Origin: a virus
DNA: 29,418 bases
Virus record (IMG/VR): IMGVR_UViG_3300028610_002108
Coordinates: 1-29,418 of that record
Reading direction: 5' to 3' (one strand)
The notes under the pieces were generated by a model, which had not been told where the DNA came from, did not search any database, and worked only from the letters and a program-made list of their open reading frames with translations. Below, piece after piece: positions 28,142 to 29,418 of the stretch. Positions within the stretch are counted from its first letter, which is position 1; every line of letters begins with the position of its first letter. The position numbers were made by a program, and so were the translations under genes.

Positions 28142-28275
28142 CAGAAGAGAAGAAGGTAGCACCAAAGAAGAAGGTACCACCGACAACCAGGTTCTGTCCG
28201 GTATGTGGAACGGCAAACCCCATGACGGAGAGATACTGCTCAAAGTGCCACTATTGCTTGTGGTGTGATAGTTAG
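28138..28275 (+). CDS. Small zinc-ribbon protein (45 aa)
   Basis: It starts in an ATGA overlap. A basic, Pro-containing N-terminus precedes CPVCG and CSKCHYCLWC, a zinc ribbon of the double-zinc-ribbon style (CPxCG...CxxC), with extra cysteines. It is likely a protein- or nucleic-acid-binding accessory. It closes this overlapping chain; a leader hairpin follows. Confidence 0.6.
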   Translation: MTEEKKVAPKKKVPPTTRFCPVCGTANPMTERYCSKCHYCLWCDS

Positions 28276-28280
28276 TTAGT

Positions 28281-28293
28281 GCCCCATAGGGGC
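28281..28293 (+). other. Leader hairpin before the anchored protein gene
   Basis: GCCCC (28281-28285) and GGGGC (28289-28293) form a 5-bp stem with a 3-base loop, just ahead of the GGAAAGGAAA site of the gene at 28313, as in the leaders of the genes at 926 and 2478. Confidence 0.4.
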
Positions 28294-28312
28294 AGAAGGA
28301 AAGGAAACAGAG

Positions 28313-29020
28313 ATGAAGAAGAAAGTGCTTATTGGATTGGCCATAGCTGCGTCCGTGGTCTTGGGGCTATGTTGTATATTAGGGATAGGAATACAGATGG
28401 GCCAAGATGGGGGCGTGCCCACAAGGACTCCCACCAAGACGCCTATGACGACCCCAACACCGACTCTGGTTGCTACTTCATCCCTAACTCCCACTCCCAT
28501 GGCGACTAGTACCCTACAGCCAACTATATCCCCAACAAAGCCGCCAGTACCGGCTATTCCAGAGGGCTTTAAGACCCAAGCACGAGTATTACTGACTGAA
28601 GGGTCTACGTTGGTGGCTTTGACGTCTCAAGGAGTCAGTCCTAAGGACTTTGCATACCAATTAGCCCTTACTGAAGCGGCATATGAGCTTGCAATACTAG
28701 AATGGCCCGATGAGCTTCTAGGACCCAGAGCAGGCCATTTTGACAGGGCGATGACGGGATGGAGGATGGTCCATTACATATGGGAACTGAAGATCGGTGA
28801 TAAGGATAATCCCATAGAGCCAAATGTTAATGGGTATCAGGTGATTACGGAGTATGGTGGGGACCAGCTTATTTACAGTACCCACTCTAATACGTATATC
28901 GTTGAGAGCTATCGTGGCAGGGTCTTTTTACCCTTTGACGATAACATAAGCGCCCTTATGAGCATAGCCAACAAGCATTTTACATATGGTCGAGAGTGGC
29001 TCACTGAGCTTTTGCATTAG
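28313..29020 (+). CDS. Membrane-anchored protein with Thr-Pro-rich linker (235 aa)
   Basis: The ATG at 28313 follows GGAAAGGAAA. MKKK and a hydrophobic helix (residues 5-28, with a CC pair) form an uncleaved anchor or signal. The LGLC sequence is a poor lipobox, so lipidation is doubtful. Residues about 36-80 are Thr/Pro repeats, a rigid and possibly glycosylated stalk. The C-terminal 150 residues form a mixed helical domain of unknown family, placed outside the membrane. Such stalks are frequent in Chloroflexota surface proteins. A role in host surface change or superinfection exclusion is conceivable. A terminator follows. Confidence 0.7.
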   Translation: MKKKVLIGLAIAASVVLGLCCILGIGIQMGQDGGVPTRTPTKTPMTTPTPTLVATSSLTPTPMATSTLQPTISPTKPPVPAIPEGFKTQARVLLTEGSTLVALTSQGVSPKDFAYQLALTEAAYELAILEWPDELLGPRAGHFDRAMTGWRMVHYIWELKIGDKDNPIEPNVNGYQVITEYGGDQLIYSTHSNTYIVESYRGRVFLPFDDNISALMSIANKHFTYGREWLTELLH

Positions 29021-29050
29021 CTTACTAGGGTTACGGGGGATAACCAAGAG

Positions 29051-29082
29051 AAGGGGCACCCTACAGAGGATGCCCCTTTTTT
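29051..29082 (+). terminator. Rho-independent terminator between convergent genes
   Basis: AAGGGGCA (29051-29058) pairs with TGCCCCTT (29071-29078) around a 12-base loop, and the T-run continues to 29082. It ends the rightward transcription and separates it from the opposite-strand gene that follows. Confidence 0.8.
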
Positions 29083-29097
29083 CTTGCCTATATAGGA

Positions 29098-29367
29098 CTA
29101 CGGGCACAGTGGACCGCTACAGTCGCAGTCTTTCTCTGCTGCTCTCAGGCGCTCCACTTCCCTGTCCCTGCTGGCCCTTACCGATTGGGCAGCTGACTTG
29201 GCGGCAAAGAAGTACCCGATGATCGACCCTCCACCCACTGTCAAGGCATCAGGCAAGTCCATGCCCATGATTGCCAGGTAGCCGATGATCCCCCAAATCA
29301 AGAGGGCCAATATGCCACTGGTGATAGTGGACTTGCTGTACTCATTCCAAAAGCGTTCCCAAAACAT
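29098..29367 (-). CDS. Holin-like membrane protein on the opposite strand (89 aa)
   Basis: This is the only confident minus-strand gene. A GAGGAG site precedes its ATG. Hydrophobic helices lie at about residues 15-35 and 41-56 with a short loop, followed by a charged helix (KSAAQSVRASRDREVERLRAAEK) and a Cys-rich tail (CDCSGPLC). The size, two helices and charged C-terminus fit a class II-type holin, but no lysin is visible in the window. It may begin an opposite-strand late or lysis module beyond the right edge. Codon use is more GC-rich than its neighbours. Confidence 0.65.
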   Translation of the reverse strand: MFWERFWNEYSKSTITSGILALLIWGIIGYLAIMGMDLPDALTVGGGSIIGYFFAAKSAAQSVRASRDREVERLRAAEKDCDCSGPLCP

Positions 29368-29418
29368 GCTACTACTCCTCTTCTCTTTCTTGATTGACTT
29401 GACTTTCCTGTAGGCTTT

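Overview
The window reads as the early and replication half of a double-stranded DNA tailed bacteriophage, or a prophage-like or metagenomic phage contig. Almost every gene lies on the + strand, genes are small and tightly packed, and stop/start overlaps (ATGA, TAATG, GTGA) are common. No terminase, portal, capsid, tail, integrase, rRNA or tRNA gene was recognised. The host is bacterial: promoters match the sigma70 type (TTGACT, 17 bp spacer, TATAAT or TATACT) and ribosome binding sites are AAGGAG-like. A membrane-anchored protein with a Thr-Pro-rich linker near the right end recalls surface proteins of Chloroflexota, but this is a weak host clue.

Layout: (1) 1-900 has two tiny genes, a terminator and a gene-free region of iteron-like ATGATAC repeats, a 16-bp inverted repeat, an A/T tract and a quasi-palindrome, which is a candidate replication origin or control region. 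(2) 900-5,690 has ten small unrecognised genes separated by structured, C-rich intergenic DNA. It includes three copies of a shared promoter module and two simple-repeat tracts just ahead of ribosome binding sites. (3) 5,690-6,280 is gene-free, AT-rich then C-rich, with two promoters. (4) 6,320-10,570 is a long chain of small overlapping genes: an HTH protein, zinc-ribbon proteins, tiny membrane peptides and hypotheticals. (5) 10,530-11,050 has another promoter, a MerR/excisionase-type HTH gene and a strong terminator. (6) 11,076-26,953 is the replication, recombination and DNA-modification block: RuvC-like resolvase, SNF2-type helicase, QueD, QueE, FolE, an unknown 227-aa protein, Cas4/RecB-like nuclease, Sak4-like RecA ATPase, a DUF669-like ssDNA-binding candidate, primase-helicase, MazG-like enzyme, HNH protein, QueC, an Nmad1/MazG-like protein, a DpdA-like transglycosylase and a uracil-DNA-glycosylase/DNA polymerase I fusion. 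(7) 26,955-29,418 has tiny membrane proteins, a zinc ribbon, the Thr-Pro-rich anchored protein and, on the opposite strand, a holin-like membrane protein.

How the genes fit together: FolE, QueD, QueE and QueC form the complete route from GTP to preQ0 (7-cyano-7-deazaguanine). The DpdA-like protein is the enzyme type that exchanges guanine in DNA for such a base. The phage therefore probably carries 7-deazaguanine-modified DNA, which typically protects against host restriction enzymes. The modification genes are interleaved with replication and recombination genes in one co-directional block, and DpdA overlaps the start of the polymerase gene. Three MazG-like pyrophosphohydrolase candidates may reshape the nucleotide pool. 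All functions are read by eye from motifs; no database search was run.
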